A stretch of 64,000 nt of DNA, from contig JARDYH010000001.1 in the NCBI GenBank assembly GCA_029215795.1, forward strand, positions 193,509,654 through 193,573,653, given 5' to 3'. The stretch comes from Anniella stebbinsi. Its lineage: Eukaryota > Chordata > Lepidosauria > Squamata > Anniellidae. Under the pieces are notes generated by a model that saw nothing but the letters and a program-made list of their open reading frames with translations, ran no database searches and had not been told where the DNA came from. The position numbers and the translations under genes are program-made. Shown piece after piece: positions 1 to 11,121 of this stretch; positions within the stretch are counted from its first letter, which is position 1, and each line of letters begins with the position of its first letter.

Positions 1-289
1 TCAAACAGGGGAGAATGCTAACAAATAAATAATAGCCTGCGTGATGCAGCAAAAGGAAGGGGAGGCAAATTCAGTCAAAAGCCCTGGTAAACAAATAGGT
101 TTTTAGCTGGCGCCAAAAGCTTGTATATGGGGGGGAGCAGGGGGAGGTCCAGAGTCAAGGCACCTGTATAGAGAGTGCCGTCTCTCAGGTTGCCACATAT
201 CGAACTCCAGTTAAATACCGTGCTACAACTCCTGCAACTCCTATCACCCGCCAAATGGATCTATCATATTCTGCAATTTGAATTGTGAT
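1..289. other. Unassigned sequence
   Basis: I see no coding region or recognisable repeat here. It leads into the LINE fragment that follows and could be part of its more decayed upstream region. Confidence 0.4.
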
Positions 290-838
290 TGAGCTCAGTG
301 GCTCAGTGACGGTATGCACTATCTTAAATGGCTATCTATCCCAAAATACAGAAAAGCTTTCTCTTTAGCCAGGTTTAATCTCCTTCCCTCTAAGTTATTA
401 GAGGGGAGATACAAGAGAATTCCACGGCACAATAGATGCTGCCCTTGCAATAACATAGAAGTCGAGAGTATTTTACACGTCTTATTTTCTTGTAGCTATT
501 ACCATCAGGCAAGAGTTGATTTAACCTGGCCAATCATGCAGCTCCTACCCGGCCAATCCACTGACTCACTTTTAATTACTCTGTTACAGGATACAAACCT
601 ATAACGGAACAGGTTGCCAAGTTTTTGAATTTGGCTATATTGACTAGAGCAAGAGTGGACAGTTGAACCAATGGATCCTGTTAAAGTTATAAATATTTTT
701 AAGGAAGGTATTAATTAATATGTTCTCTCTGTCATTTTATTATGTTTTTAACCATTGTTAATTGGTTTTAACTGGTTTAAATACTCTATATGTTATACCT
801 TCGGTCTATTGACTGTAAATAAAGGTTGAATGACTGAA
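290..838 (+). mobile_element. 3' end of a non-LTR retrotransposon (LINE)
   Basis: A 96-residue frame at 314-604 resembles the C-terminal tail of a LINE ORF2. It has a run of basic residues, then a Cys-rich zinc-binding-like cluster (CCPC, followed about 20 residues later by an H..F.C motif). The coding part is followed by an AT-rich 3' untranslated region with AATAAA and a short TGAATGAC-type tail near 820-838. The reverse-transcriptase core is absent, so this is a 5'-truncated dead copy. The LINE at 9457-10990 has a similar general type of tail, but the 3' ends differ, so the two are probably not the same subfamily. The clade (Vingi or I-like) is only a guess. Confidence 0.6.
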
Positions 839-1260
839 TGAGCTTGGTGGCACAAGCTATTTCCTGCCCCCCCCCCCCAAACTCAGAGCAAAGTTCAGTT
901 CACTCTAGGCCAGTTATGAACCAAATCAGATCCCGTTGGGGTCCCAGTGACATCATCAGGAATAGAACAGACTCGGATTCCTTCGTATGAGCCCCCAGCC
1001 CCCCCCCTCATGTCTCCTCCCAGTCCCCTTAACTTTCAGCAACATCTGCTGCCCTTGTGGCACAGAGGTTGGGAAGGGGTGTCTCTCTTTCTCCTCTCCT
1101 TTGTTTCCCTTCCCTTACTGGCACCTGGGTCATTGCTGTACTAGCATTCCAAGTACCAGTAGAGGAAGAGGAGAGTCAAACAGAAAAGAGAAACCTCTCT
1201 CTTTGGGGGAAGTTCTTCTCCGGCTCAGATTAAAGCCCAAGAACTCAGACAAGAATCTAA
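839..1260. other. Unassigned sequence with a poly-C run
   Basis: There is a homopolymeric C run near 868-879 and otherwise no recognisable element. Short reading frames here are pyrimidine-rich and not convincing. Confidence 0.4.
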
Positions 1261-1407
1261 GGCAGTGTTGGGCAACTTGTGGCCTTCAAGACATTGTTGG
1301 ACTGCAACTTCTATGATCCCCTCACCATTGGTTATGCTGTCTAGGACTGATAGGAGTTGCAGTCCAAAATCACTGGGAGGTTCACACGTCCCCCACCCCG
1401 ATCTAGG
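1261..1407. mobile_element. Palindromic MITE, TTGTGGCC/AGTTGCAGTCC type
   Basis: The two halves are inverted: TTGGACTGCAACTTCTATG on the left faces CATAGAAGTTGCAGTCC-like sequence (GGAGTTGCAGTCCAA) on the right. Related palindromes occur at 11797-11911, 15884-16003 and 37966-38078. The layout is that of a short non-autonomous DNA transposon common in reptile genomes. The copy is decayed and I see no clear target duplication. Confidence 0.6.
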
Positions 1408-2055
1408 ATTCATACTGCACCGATATGTTTCACAGTTCTACTCTCATGAAGGAAAGCTGCATTGTCCCCTTGCCACCAACCCCCTCCCCAAAGCCTCCAC
1501 TTTAGCCTAGATGGGCCTGAAATGCGTGAAGTGTGCTGGCAATATCAATGTGTTTACTTTTTTGCCTTTATTTTTATATCACTATAAATGTGGATAAAAA
1601 TACTTATTCCACTCTATGGAGGTTAAGCCACTTCATTTTAATGTCAAAACCAAACATTTCTTCCTCAGAGAGTGCCTAGTGGGAGTAACACACATCTGTA
1701 TTTACAAAACCATGGCATTTTAAAAGCAATTGGGCTGAATAACTAAGGGTGTCATAAATCTTCCTCTGCCTTCATAATAGACTAGCCCAGGTAATCTCCA
1801 CATGCACAAATTACATATGTTATCGGTATCTGCCAACACATAAGTGCAGTCAGATACCACCACCACCACCACCACCACCACCACCACCCAGTACAAATGT
1901 GAAGTGAAGTGTTGATTCAGGAAAGAGTTTAAGGGTATACTTGCTCACTTCATGCTGGAGATCCTAAAAGGAGTTTACTTTGAGAGAAAGAGGGGGGGAT
2001 TTTTCACTCAGTACTTTCAACCATCAGATTGTGGAGGGGAGCTCACAGATATTGG
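1408..2055. other. Unassigned sequence
   Basis: Nothing recognisable apart from the CAC microsatellite listed separately. Confidence 0.4.
1857..1889. repeat. (CAC)n microsatellite
   Basis: About eleven uninterrupted CAC units. Confidence 0.9.
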
Positions 2056-2345
2056 ACTGGTTCACACATCAGGGTGACAAATCATGAGTTAATTAACCAG
2101 ATTGATTTGTCAGGTGGCATGCCACACAAGAGCTGCTTTGATTTGCACAGACAACCTGCGAACACCCCATCCATAGCTTTTTAGCATGACGTCCAAATCC
2201 AGACACTCTGGAATGTTTAGGGATTAAACAATCCAGCATTAATACAGCAACAAATTACAGGTTAACTCCAGGTTGTTTAACCCATAAACAACCTAGAGTA
2301 TCCAGGTTCACACATCATGCAACAACCTATGAACTGCTGCTGGGG
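2056..2345. repeat. Possible decayed DNA element with a repeated terminal motif
   Basis: The motif GGTTCACACATCA occurs at about 2059 and again in the same orientation near 2305. The interval also holds several AACAACCT/GGTTGTTT inverted words. This may be a decayed MITE or two partial copies. No target duplication was found. Confidence 0.3.
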
Positions 2346-3176
2346 AATGATGGGAGTCGTAGGGCTTTTCTCTGTCTAAATGTGCGTAGATTGCACAGCT
2401 TTTAAATGCTGTGGTGTATTACCTCAGTTATGAAGTACACAATGAATATTTCTCCTCTACCATTGATTCTCCACCATTCTGTGCTTTACTCCTGCTTCGG
2501 GAGCAAAACCCCCGAAATGAACACAAAAACTGATGGCCAGCCCTGATTTCAAAAAAGAAATACAATAAGCATGTTATGTTCCGCATTTTAAACTCACTTA
2601 AATCATAGCACCATCATGACTACTGAAATAAAATGGAATTTGTCTCTGCTGCCCTGATGCTGATACTTGCCTGTAAGCACCATTTTGTTGGTCGAAAGAG
2701 ATCATGAACCAATCTACACAATCGCTTGAAACGTTTTAAAATCCTTTTTTTAAAAATGTTTTTAATTACTGTGCTTTTAAATGTGTTAGGCCACATTGTC
2801 TAGTACTTGCATTTCAGTAGATCCTTTTCCCCAACTTTAATACGTTTTGTTAGGTCTCACTCTTCTTTGAGTCTTTTTCTGTGTCGTTTCTTCCTCGTAC
2901 AGCCTTTTCCACGCCCACTTCCTCCTAAACCTCACTTCCTTTCCCTTGATTTCATTGTATCAATCACTGCTGAAGTGAAACAGAAAGCATTTGAGCGCCT
3001 GAAGTGAAAGCACCGCCCACACTTCTGCGATTGAATACCAGGCGTTAGAAATCACCTCCTCAGATACGGTAAGGACAGACACATTACTCTATTTAAAACG
3101 ATTTATAAAACTAAAATAACAGAACATAAAGAGATCATTATAATGAAACACTGCAATAAATCGTTACAGTTAGAGC
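2346..3176. other. Unassigned sequence
   Basis: No reading frame or repeat I can name. A stretch near 2880-3080 is richer in CpG, has GC-box-like CCACGCCC and CCGCCCAC words, and ends in a donor-like ACG|GTAAGG. It could be a cryptic or real first exon, but nothing else supports that. Confidence 0.35.
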
Positions 3177-3184
3177 GTCATGTG

Positions 3185-3504
3185 TAGACTGACCAGATAA
3201 AATCCAGGTCAGAGCTCATGTAACTTTAACAGTTGTAGAGCAAAGGGAATTTCAGCCAGGGTCATTTTTATGCAATTAGTTCCTGGTGAAATTCCCTCTT
3301 CATCACAACAGTTAAAGTTGCAGGGGCCCTGCCTTCTTCTGTATATGGTCACTCTAGTATAGTGCCTGCACCTTTAACAGTTGTGATGAAGAGGGAATTT
3401 CACCAGGAACTAATCGCATACAAATGACACTGGCTGAAATTCCCTTTTCTCTACAACTGTTAAAGTCACATGAGCCCTGACCTGGATTTTATCTGGTCAC
3501 CCTA
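3185..3504. mobile_element. Complete hAT-type MITE (GTGACC family)
   Basis: The ends are inverted repeats: TAGACTGACCAGATAAAATC on the left and GATTTTATCTGGTCACCCTA on the right. The two halves are almost fully inverted copies about 160 bp long. An 8-bp duplication, GTCATGTG, flanks it at 3177-3184 and 3505-3512, which is the hallmark of hAT insertion. It is 320 bp long and non-coding. Relatives are at 26653-26822 (half), 41738-43192 (split), 56845-57164, 61435-61754, 62749-62880 (half) and 63655-63826. Confidence 0.9.
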
Positions 3505-3512
3505 GTCATGTG

Positions 3513-4439
3513 GCCGAATGAGTGCTCATAACCCTTTCTAAACATTACAAACCTCAAGTGTAGATTCCCTCCATATATACTTAAAAGTCAAAATAAGAAA
3601 ATGAGCATCTGCACCCAGGTACATACCTATGTGGCCACCCTCTAACTAAAAAAAAGTTTTTTTAAAAAAAATAAGAAGAATGAAAGGATGCTGGGTATGA
3701 CCTGTGGGCCCCATCATGTCCATGCCAGCCCAGATGCTGTTGCCAGGCCTGTTTGCTTCTACCCCCATCACCTGCCACTCTTTGGGTGGTCATTTGGGGG
3801 GTCCCTGGGGCTGTGAAACCCTGGACTACTGACCCAAGGAACAGCCCCAGCTGTATCACTGCCTACACAATCACCATGCTCATCCAAATTGATGTTCACT
3901 GAGCAGTCAAAACATTTACTTTTAAAATGAGGTGATCAACAACCCTGACTTGCTCTTCCTACCCCTTCACTTTAAATGTTATCTGAAATACGCTTTCAAT
4001 AGAGAAATTGAAATAACTGCATATTCCGAGTATGGTCACATCATAGACAACCAAGCCAATGCTCACAGGGCCACAGTAAACCTATTCCCTGCTTCGTTAG
4101 ATCATTATGTGCACCCCATTTTAAAGCAGTGTGATGTTTCAGGGGCAACATTACTGGAGGATTTCGTTTCCTTTACATAGGAGATGGTTGGAGACTTTGT
4201 TGTGTTTTACCTAATATTTGCTTTATTTACACATTTAAAAGCAAAGCCTAGTGGAACCAAACAAGCACTCCTATACCAGATTCAGAGGCAGAATGGGGGA
4301 TGGGGAGCAGGGAGTACAGAGAGAGAGACTTTGAAGCCTTCTGGAAAACAACCTGTTTCAGCCAACTCCAGCTACAAATTCTCATCTCCTTCTGTCTCTG
4401 TCTCCATCTATTCACATTGAAAACTGTTTTCTTTCCATA
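3513..4439. other. Unassigned sequence
   Basis: I see no gene or repeat I can name. Short open frames lack recognisable motifs. Confidence 0.35.
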
Positions 4440-5089
4440 TTTCTATCATTTCCCCCTCAGCTGAAAGGGTTTTACCTCCATGCTGTTATGGGTACCTCAT
4501 TCAAAGGAAGAGAAATCTATTAGAACATTGCCCCGATTGGAGCGATGTGGGGGCAATGGGAAAGCTTGCTTTCTGGGGCCTCAGGAAAGTTCATCTTTCC
4601 CCCCAGCTATACTAATGGCAGCTGCTATTAGCGTGGTGAGGGGGAATGATGCCCAGAGAGCTTCGGCTATTGGATGGTATAGAAAAGCAATCAATCAATC
4701 AATCAATCAATCAATGATGCACTTTGAGAGATCCTGGAAAGCATGCTTTCCCCTCCTTCGCTCCAATCAGGGCCTTAAATGGCCCAATTAGAGGGGAAAG
4801 CTTGCCATTTCCCACAATCACACTGCTCCAATCAGGGGCTTTTCTATAATGTCCAGGAATAACACACTTTCCCCTTTAAGGCCCCCATTAGACTAGTTGG
4901 GGGGGGGGGGAATGACACACCTCCAGAAAGCATGTCATTCCCCCACCATGCTAATGGCAGCCTTAAAGGGCAAAGTGTGTCATTCCAGGACATTATGGAA
5001 AATAACAGAAAATCTCCCCTGACACCCAGGATAGAACAAAAATCAGGACAAATCCAGAGAAATCCTGACAGTGGTCACCCTACTGCAGC
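4440..5089. repeat. Repeat-derived block with LINE-type tail and MITE-like right end
   Basis: A GGATGGTATAGAAAAGCAAT word followed by (CAAT)n at 4686-4714 looks like the 3' tail of a truncated LINE or SINE. On either side, words such as CTAATGGCAGC, AATGACACAC and GGAAAGCATG recur in both orientations. The block ends in GTGGTCACCCTA (near 5085), the terminal word of the hAT MITEs in this window. It is probably a decayed DNA transposon with a retroposon inside. Confidence 0.45.
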
Positions 5090-5860
5090 CCAGATATAGA
5101 TTTATTGCATCAGTGAGAATTAGGCCAGAGAGATGGATGGGAAAGTGATACTCAAGGGAAAGAGATGGCAGACACAGGTCTATCGTTCATTGTCTCAGCA
5201 AGTCAATTATGGGAGAGGGACAGGGTTATATGTGTTGGAGTTTACCAGCCGTAATCATGGCTGCAGGACTCTAGACCTCATAGACGGATGTTAAAATCCT
5301 GCAATCCATATTTAGATATCCAAGAAAAAAAATATGATCCCCCACTGGAATATTGGAATAACTAACTTTGACTTTAAAAATTCAAGTTGCAAAATATATT
5401 GCAAAACCTCAAAACAACAGAAGTGTGAAAAGCTCTCAGTGGCGTATCCAAGTAAGTCAGTGGTAGGGATGACCAGATTAGTTTAGTTTTGCATGGGGTT
5501 CTTGATAAGTCCATTCCATCCCATTTCCTCATTTATCTGCAAATCTTTATTTTAAAAGTCTGCCAAAAATTACATTTAAATACGTATTTTTAACATATTT
5601 GCTCACAAAATGTTTGAATTTCAAATGCTCTTTGATACTTTTTTTAAAAAAATGAGAACAGTGTTGCAAAATTTGGAGAATTTCCAATCTGCACATGAGT
5701 CTGGGATGTAGCCACTGATCAGCAGCCAATGAAATTCCTAAAGATAAAATTCTTCAAGGGGATAAGCTATTGAAACTGGCTCTCTTTCTTGACCATCCAG
5801 TAGACAGTGATCAAAATATGGTTATTGGAGATACTGGGTTCCCAGTTATACAATATATGG
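5090..5860. other. Unassigned sequence
   Basis: AT-rich, with no gene or named repeat. Confidence 0.4.
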
Positions 5861-5861
5861 G

Positions 5862-5864
5862 TAT

Positions 5865-5900
<36 letters not shown>
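5862..5900. repeat. (TA)n microsatellite, left side of insertion
   Basis: The TA tract is interrupted by the element starting at 5901 and resumes at 6688-6725, so the element inserted into a TA repeat. Confidence 0.85.
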
Positions 5901-5902
<2 letters not shown>

Positions 5903-6684
5903 GGGATGTGCACTGGATCGGATCGGATCCACGATCCGAGTCCGGTCCAGTGGGAAATTGGATAAATTATCCGATTTCCGATCCGACAGCTGGATCGGCC
6001 GATCCAGTCCGAACCGATCCGAAAAGGCTCCGAACCAGTTCGGCGGATCGGCGGATTGGCGGATCGGCGGGCGCCCACTGGCGCCCACTGCCGCTTCCAT
6101 TGGTGGGCGCCAGCGGGCGCCCACCGATGAAAGTGGACAGCGGGGGGGGAGGAGGGGAGGAGGGGGGCGCTTACCTTTGAGGGACGTCCGCTCCCGTCCG
6201 GCGCCGGCGGCTACTACCAGTGGGCTCCGCGGCCTGCTCCAGGGTGGCGCGCCGGGTGATCACCCGGCGTGCTACTCTAGAGCAGGCCGCAAAGCCCGCT
6301 GGCAGTAGCCGCCGGTGCCGGACGGGAGCAGGCGTCCCTAAAAGGTAAGCAGTGGCGGGGGAGGGGGCTTACCCCCCCGGAGCCATCCGCTTCTATCTGC
6401 GGGTGCCCGCGGGCACCAGCGGATGGAAGCGGACGGCTCCAGGGGGGGTAGGGAGCGCGGGGGAGGGGGCTTACCTGCCGGGGCCGTCCACAGCAGACGG
6501 CCCCGGGGGGGAGGGAGTTAGGCCCCCCCTCACCCACCCGCCGCCATTTTTTCCTCATAGACTTGCATTGCAATGCAAGTCTATGGGGAAAAAAATGGCG
6601 GCCGATCCAAAAAGAACCGATCCGTGACAAAATTGGAGGTCCCGATCCGGGTCCCGATCCGATCCGGGGGGTCCGTGCACACCC

Positions 6685-6687
<3 letters not shown>
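5901..6687. mobile_element. Non-autonomous hAT-like element, GATCGG-tip family
   Basis: It begins TAGGGATGTGCACTGGATCG and ends GTCCGTGCACACCCCTA, near-perfect inverted ends. Both subterminal regions are packed with GGATCGG/CCGATCC words. The GC-rich interior carries nested palindromes: a CGGGTGATCACCCG core at about 6256, with arms containing GCTACT and AGGCCGC words, and a perfect CATAGACTTGCATTG / CAATGCAAGTCTATG pair at 6557-6586. There is no coding capacity. The flanks are TA repeat, so the 8-bp duplication is ambiguous. The tips match those of the 12-kb autonomous element at 21636-33729, its likely transposase source. Confidence 0.85.

Positions 6688-6725
<38 letters not shown>
6688..6725. 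repeat. (TA)n microsatellite, right side of insertion
   Basis: Continuation of the TA tract that flanks the preceding element. Confidence 0.85.
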
Positions 6726-6728
<3 letters not shown>

Positions 6729-7757
6729 AAGTGAGACAGCAGTGATACTTCAATCAGTTCAAGTATGAACATCTTTAAATGGGCTGAAATGGAATTTTTC
6801 TTGTCTTATGATCCCTAGGGTATCTTTTTGCCCCTCAACTGCAGAAATCAATGAACACACCAAACATTCAGGTTGCAGCTGAATGGGAAGATGGAAACAT
6901 GTTTCAGTGAGTCATCACCCTGTTACAAATTCCTTGCTGGCAGCTATGTAGGAACTAACAATTGTTTTTGTAACTTGTTCTTCGGTGAAGTGCAATTATG
7001 AACTAAACGAAGCTATACCCTTTGAATAAAGTCCCGCTGTGATCAGCCAAAGCACTACATAGCATCCAGTCTCCCAAAAGTAATTCAGACAAGGAACACA
7101 ACATCAATTTCTGTAAATGGCAGGTACTTTTGACATGGCTTGTCATGTACAGCTTGTAATGGTACCCAGGCCATAAACCCATTCCTATATATTAAAAAAA
7201 ACCCTTGTCAGATGCAATAAATCACCAGGCCTTCTGCTTCCCAAACATCTTTTAATCTCATAAACTCGGAGCTCTTCTATGAAGTGCCTGAGTTGTAAAT
7301 GCATTTAAAGAGAATAGGCAGCTTGTTGCTGAAACTGAGTTCTAAAGGAGAACAGATTTTAATGGGGCAAGGAAGAAAAACAAAGTTTTCCAATAATATC
7401 CATCAAACCCTCCTTACTGCTTAAGGGAAGCCATCAGTGTACATGTGAACAAAATGTTTATGTGTTGTAGAAAGTTTTTTGTGGTTTTTTTCCCCTCCAG
7501 TCATGAGATTTTTCATTCCACCCTTCCAAAACACAAGCATCCTATTGGTACCATAAAATAACTTCTAAATAATTCCAAAGAGATGACATCGGAATTACAA
7601 GGTGCAATCTATTTATCTCAGTGGGTGCTAAATCCTCTTAACTTTCCCTGGATTGCACCCCTAACATAATCTTTTAAAAACCTACATTCATGAAAAATGT
7701 GGATTATTTATTTCAATTAAAAGAAACCAGGAGGTCGATAATTGATGAGAAAGACAG
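6726..7757. other. Unassigned sequence with one copy of a local duplication
   Basis: No gene is visible. The stretch 7058-7168 (containing AATTCAGACAAGGAACACAA and ACTTTTGACAT) is repeated in the same orientation at about 8129-8240. Either a local duplication or a dispersed repeat would explain it. Confidence 0.4.
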
Positions 7758-7964
7758 TGAATTCGGACAACACGATAGTCAATGGTGGGGTAATAATCAA
7801 CTTTACAGTTGTTCATTTAGGGGGTACTCCCCACACAACATGGTAATAAATAAACAACTGTGGTGTGGATTTGGATCAGTGCTGAGTTGACTATGGCAGC
7901 ATTTGGACAACTGACAATTGTTCCCCCCCCCCCGCCCAGTTGCTTATTGTATCGTCCGAATTCA
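7758..7964. mobile_element. Short DNA transposon (MITE), TGAATTCGGACAA type
   Basis: The left end TGAATTCGGACAACACGATA faces the right end TATTGTATCGTCCGAATTCA in inverted orientation. The interior contains further inverted words (AACTGTGGT, CAACTGACAATTG). Related ends are seen at 43826-44336 and 58221-59275. It is non-coding and no clean target duplication is visible. Confidence 0.65.
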
Positions 7965-8504
7965 GCCAGTGTGTTAAGAATGCTGAGCAACCATCACTTC
8001 TACTTTCAAACACGTAGTCCTCTGAACACTGCAAGGCAGTTGTCAAATCTCAACAGAAAGGGCTTGTATAAAGAGACAGGTTCAGAAGCTGCCTCTGTGA
8101 TGCAATAGTTGTGTTTGATCACCCTCTGTAACATCCAGTCTATCCAAACATAATTCAGACAAGGAACACAACATCATTCTTTTATATAAACAGCAGGTAC
8201 TTTTGACATAGCTTGTCATGTACAGCTTATTCGTGCCTAGATCAGAATCTGTAATGTTACCTTAGACTTCCATGTCTTCACCATGAAGAGCCATGCAGAA
8301 CTGAAAGTGATAAGTCCAGGGCACAAAGACCAGACATGTGAAGAAGACAAAGACTACAACCATCTTCACTGAGGTCAAAGAGATTAAGGAATGGATCACA
8401 AATGCTTATCACCAGGGTGGGGGTGGGGGGGACTACTAAGAGAGAATGAACGCTCATCCATGCAATGTAACACAGGATACAGGATGCATGACCATACATA
8501 TTAG
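7965..8504. other. Unassigned sequence
   Basis: Contains the second copy (8129-8240) of the local duplication described for 6726-7757. Otherwise nothing recognisable. Confidence 0.4.
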
Positions 8505-9456
8505 CTGATTACTGGGGGTGTGTACTGGATCAGCTCCGATCCACGATCCGGAGCCGATCCAGGGGAAATCGGATACAATTATCCGATTTCCGATCCCCCT
8601 TCTGGATCGTCTGATCTTTTCTGAACCGGTCCGAAAGGACCTGATCCGGTTCGGGAAAAATCGGAGGATCGGCGGGCGCCCGCTGGCGCCTGCTGCCACT
8701 TCCATTGGCGGGCGCCAGCTGGCACCCGCCAATGAAAGTGGACAGCGGGGGGGGGCATTGTCCTCCTTCCGTTGCCGGCTGTAAATTACTGCAAACTAGG
8801 CCGCGAGGCCTAGTTCGCAGTAGTTTACAGCCAGCAACATACGGAGGACGATGCCCCGCCAGGTAAGGAGTGGGGGGGCTTACCTGGGGGGGCTGTCCAC
8901 TGCCATCGGCGGGTGCCAGTGGGCACCTGCCGATGGCAGCGGACAGCGGGGGGGCTTACCTGCCGGGGCTCCTCCGCTGCCATCTGCTGCCACCCGGGCT
9001 GCAGCGAATGGCAACGGAGGGGCCCCGGGAGGTAAGGAGGATCACGAGGAGGGAGGAGGGAGGGGGGCACTTACCTGTGGGGCCGTCCAGCTCCTTCCCC
9101 TGCGTAGAACTACTGAGGACTAGGCCGCGAAGCCTAGTCCCCAGTAGATCTACACAGGGGAAGGTGCCGGATGGCCCCGCAGGTAAGGAGGATCGCCGGG
9201 GGGGCTTACCTCCTGGGGCCCCTCCATTGCCATCTGCTGCTGCCCGGGCGGCAGCGGATGGCAGCGGAGGGGCCCGGGAGGTAAGGAGGATCACGAGGGG
9301 GGCCCTGCAGGTAAGCACAAGGGGGGAGGGACAGGGAGGGGGGAGTTAGGACCCCACTCACCCCCCTGCCACCATTTTTCCCCATAGACTTGCATTGGGG
9401 AAAGCTTTCTTTCCCCCAATGCAAGTCTATGGGGAAAAATGGCGGCCGATCCAAAA

Positions 9457-10990
9457 ATCTTTATTCAAATACCTTCACCCGAGTAAGAACAGCTAGTGGT
9501 GGTCATCTGTCCGACGAAGTAGAAACCTCAATAGGAGTAAGGCAAGGTTGTCTTTTAGCACCAATATTGTTTAATATCTATGTAAACAATGTGATAGATG
9601 AGCTGGTAAATGATGTACATTTCCCAGTTTCATTGGGTCCAAGAAAACTGAATATATTGCTGTATGCTGATGATATGGTGGTATTATCACAAAATCTAGT
9701 GGGCATGAGAAAATCCCTTAAGGCCTTTGGGGAAGTATGCAGTAAAGAATTTTTTAGTATAAATTATACAAAAATAAAAGTTATGGTCTTTGGTTCGCAT
9801 TATTCGCCCAAACATAAATGGTTACTTAATGGTTTCCCGTTGGAACAAACAATTGTATTCAATTACTTAGGCATCTGTTATAAGCAAAATGGCACATGGC
9901 AAAACCATTTGGAGTCAATCAACTTGAAAGCAAACAGATCCATGCAATCGGTGTTAAAATTTGCTAGAGTTAGAGGGGGACAGATGGTAATGCCTGCTGT
10001 TAAGGTCTTTGCCGCGAAAGTCCTGCCACAGATAACATATGGAGCAGAAATTTGGGGCAATACGAATGTGAAACAACTAGAGGTTATCCAAAATAAGTTT
10101 ATAAGATCATTACTAGGCCTCCCCTTGGATACTCCCACAAGCTATATAAGGGCGGAATTGGGGGTACTTCCTATAGAATTTGCTATCTGGAAGACCATGT
10201 TTTTCTTTTACCTTAAAACAAAAGTTACAATAAACAACTTAGTTAGTTTATGTATTAGGGAGCAGAGAAACTCACTTCTTGATAATAATTGGCTTCACAG
10301 ATGCGAATGTAAACTAAGATTTTTTGGAATGGACCCTAAAATAATACTGGGCGGGGATATACAACAAAACAGGGAGGTGATACGAGACACACTGCAGAGG
10401 TTTTACTGCAAAATGGATATCGATGTAATAAAAACCTCTAGATTTTCTAACAGTTTCCCCCATATAAAACGCCTGCATGAAGAAGAAAAATATTTAACAG
10501 AAATCACTACGCCTGGTCTTCGAAAAGCCCTTACTAGCCTGAGATTACAGACAATGACATCCAACTTTGGAGAAGGAAGGAAAAATAATACTCCAAGGGA
10601 ACAGAGATTTTGTATATGTGGAGAACAAGCTGTGGAGGATACGATGCATTAGGAATAGGCATTTAGATAGATACTTAGCCCAGGTGTCCCAATGTATAGA
10701 TTTGGATAAAATTAAGTATCTGTTTACATCAATGGATAAAATGGTCATGTTGAACTTAGCCATATTTGCGATGAAGGCGATGAAAATTAGGGAAAAACAG
10801 GGAAGTTGAGGTGTAAATAAGCAGAATTAATATGAAAGGTGGATAAATGTATAGAGATTAATTGTAGTTGTATCGATGTGGGTAATATTATAGGCTGTAT
10901 ATATTATATTGTATTGTATTTTAATTATATTTTGCAGCTGGCAAAAACCCTAATTGGGTTGCCATAATAATAAAGTGAAAGTGAAAGTGA
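9457..10990 (+). mobile_element. 5'-truncated non-LTR retrotransposon
   Basis: The LINE body starts abruptly within the reverse-transcriptase region, just after the word GCGGCCGATCCAAAAATC of the host element. It ends in an AATAAA-containing 3' untranslated region with a short (GTGAAA)n tail at about 10973-10992. 5' truncation and a simple-repeat tail are typical of target-primed reverse transcription. The clade is uncertain; the protein looks Vingi/I-like rather than CR1, L2 or L1. Confidence 0.8.
9459..10809 (+). pseudogene. LINE reverse transcriptase, C-terminal half, broken
   Basis: The protein would be the LINE ORF2 polymerase that copies the element RNA at a nicked target. The open frame runs to 10652. 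In order it shows a GVRQGCLLAPILFNIYVNN block (palm), the catalytic YADD box in ILLYADDMVVLS, a thumb-type NYLGI motif, an ITYGAEIWG block and a degenerate Cys-rich tail (FCICG). Upstream domains (endonuclease, fingers) are missing because of 5' truncation; the frame reads into the host hAT element before 9457 and that part is not LINE protein. At about 10640-10652 the frame stops, and homologous sequence continues in another frame to 10809, so at least one frameshift or small deletion broke the tail. It is long for a dead copy, which suggests modest age. It is not functional. Confidence 0.8.
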
Positions 10991-11121
10991 AAGATTGGGA
11001 TCGGGTCCGATCCGATCCAGGGGACCTCCGATTTTGTTCCAATCTGATCCGGAACAAAATTGGAGGTCCCGATCTGGTCCCGATCCGATACTGGGGGTCC
11101 ATGCACACCCCTACTGATTAC

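Larger units (their letters stand above)
8513..11113. mobile_element. Non-autonomous hAT-like element split by a LINE
   Basis: It starts TGGGGGTGTGTACTGGATC and ends ATGCACACCCCTA, and is flanked by a perfect 8-bp duplication CTGATTAC (8505-8512 and 11114-11121). The hAT part is 8513-9456 plus about 10991-11113. It has GATCGG-rich tips, a GC-rich interior, palindromes around CTAGGCCGCGAGGCCTAG (8800) and a second at 9088-9164, and the CATAGACTTGCATTG inverted pair near 9384-9433 that is also present at 6557 and 42846. A LINE sits at 9457-10990 between words that are close together in the related element at 42920-42960, so the LINE came in second. Confidence 0.88.

Noticed and set aside
5770..6630. 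Long arginine/glycine-rich frames in the GC-rich hAT element
   Set aside because: They cross the element boundaries and its palindromes and read TA repeat as Tyr-Ile; artefacts of composition.
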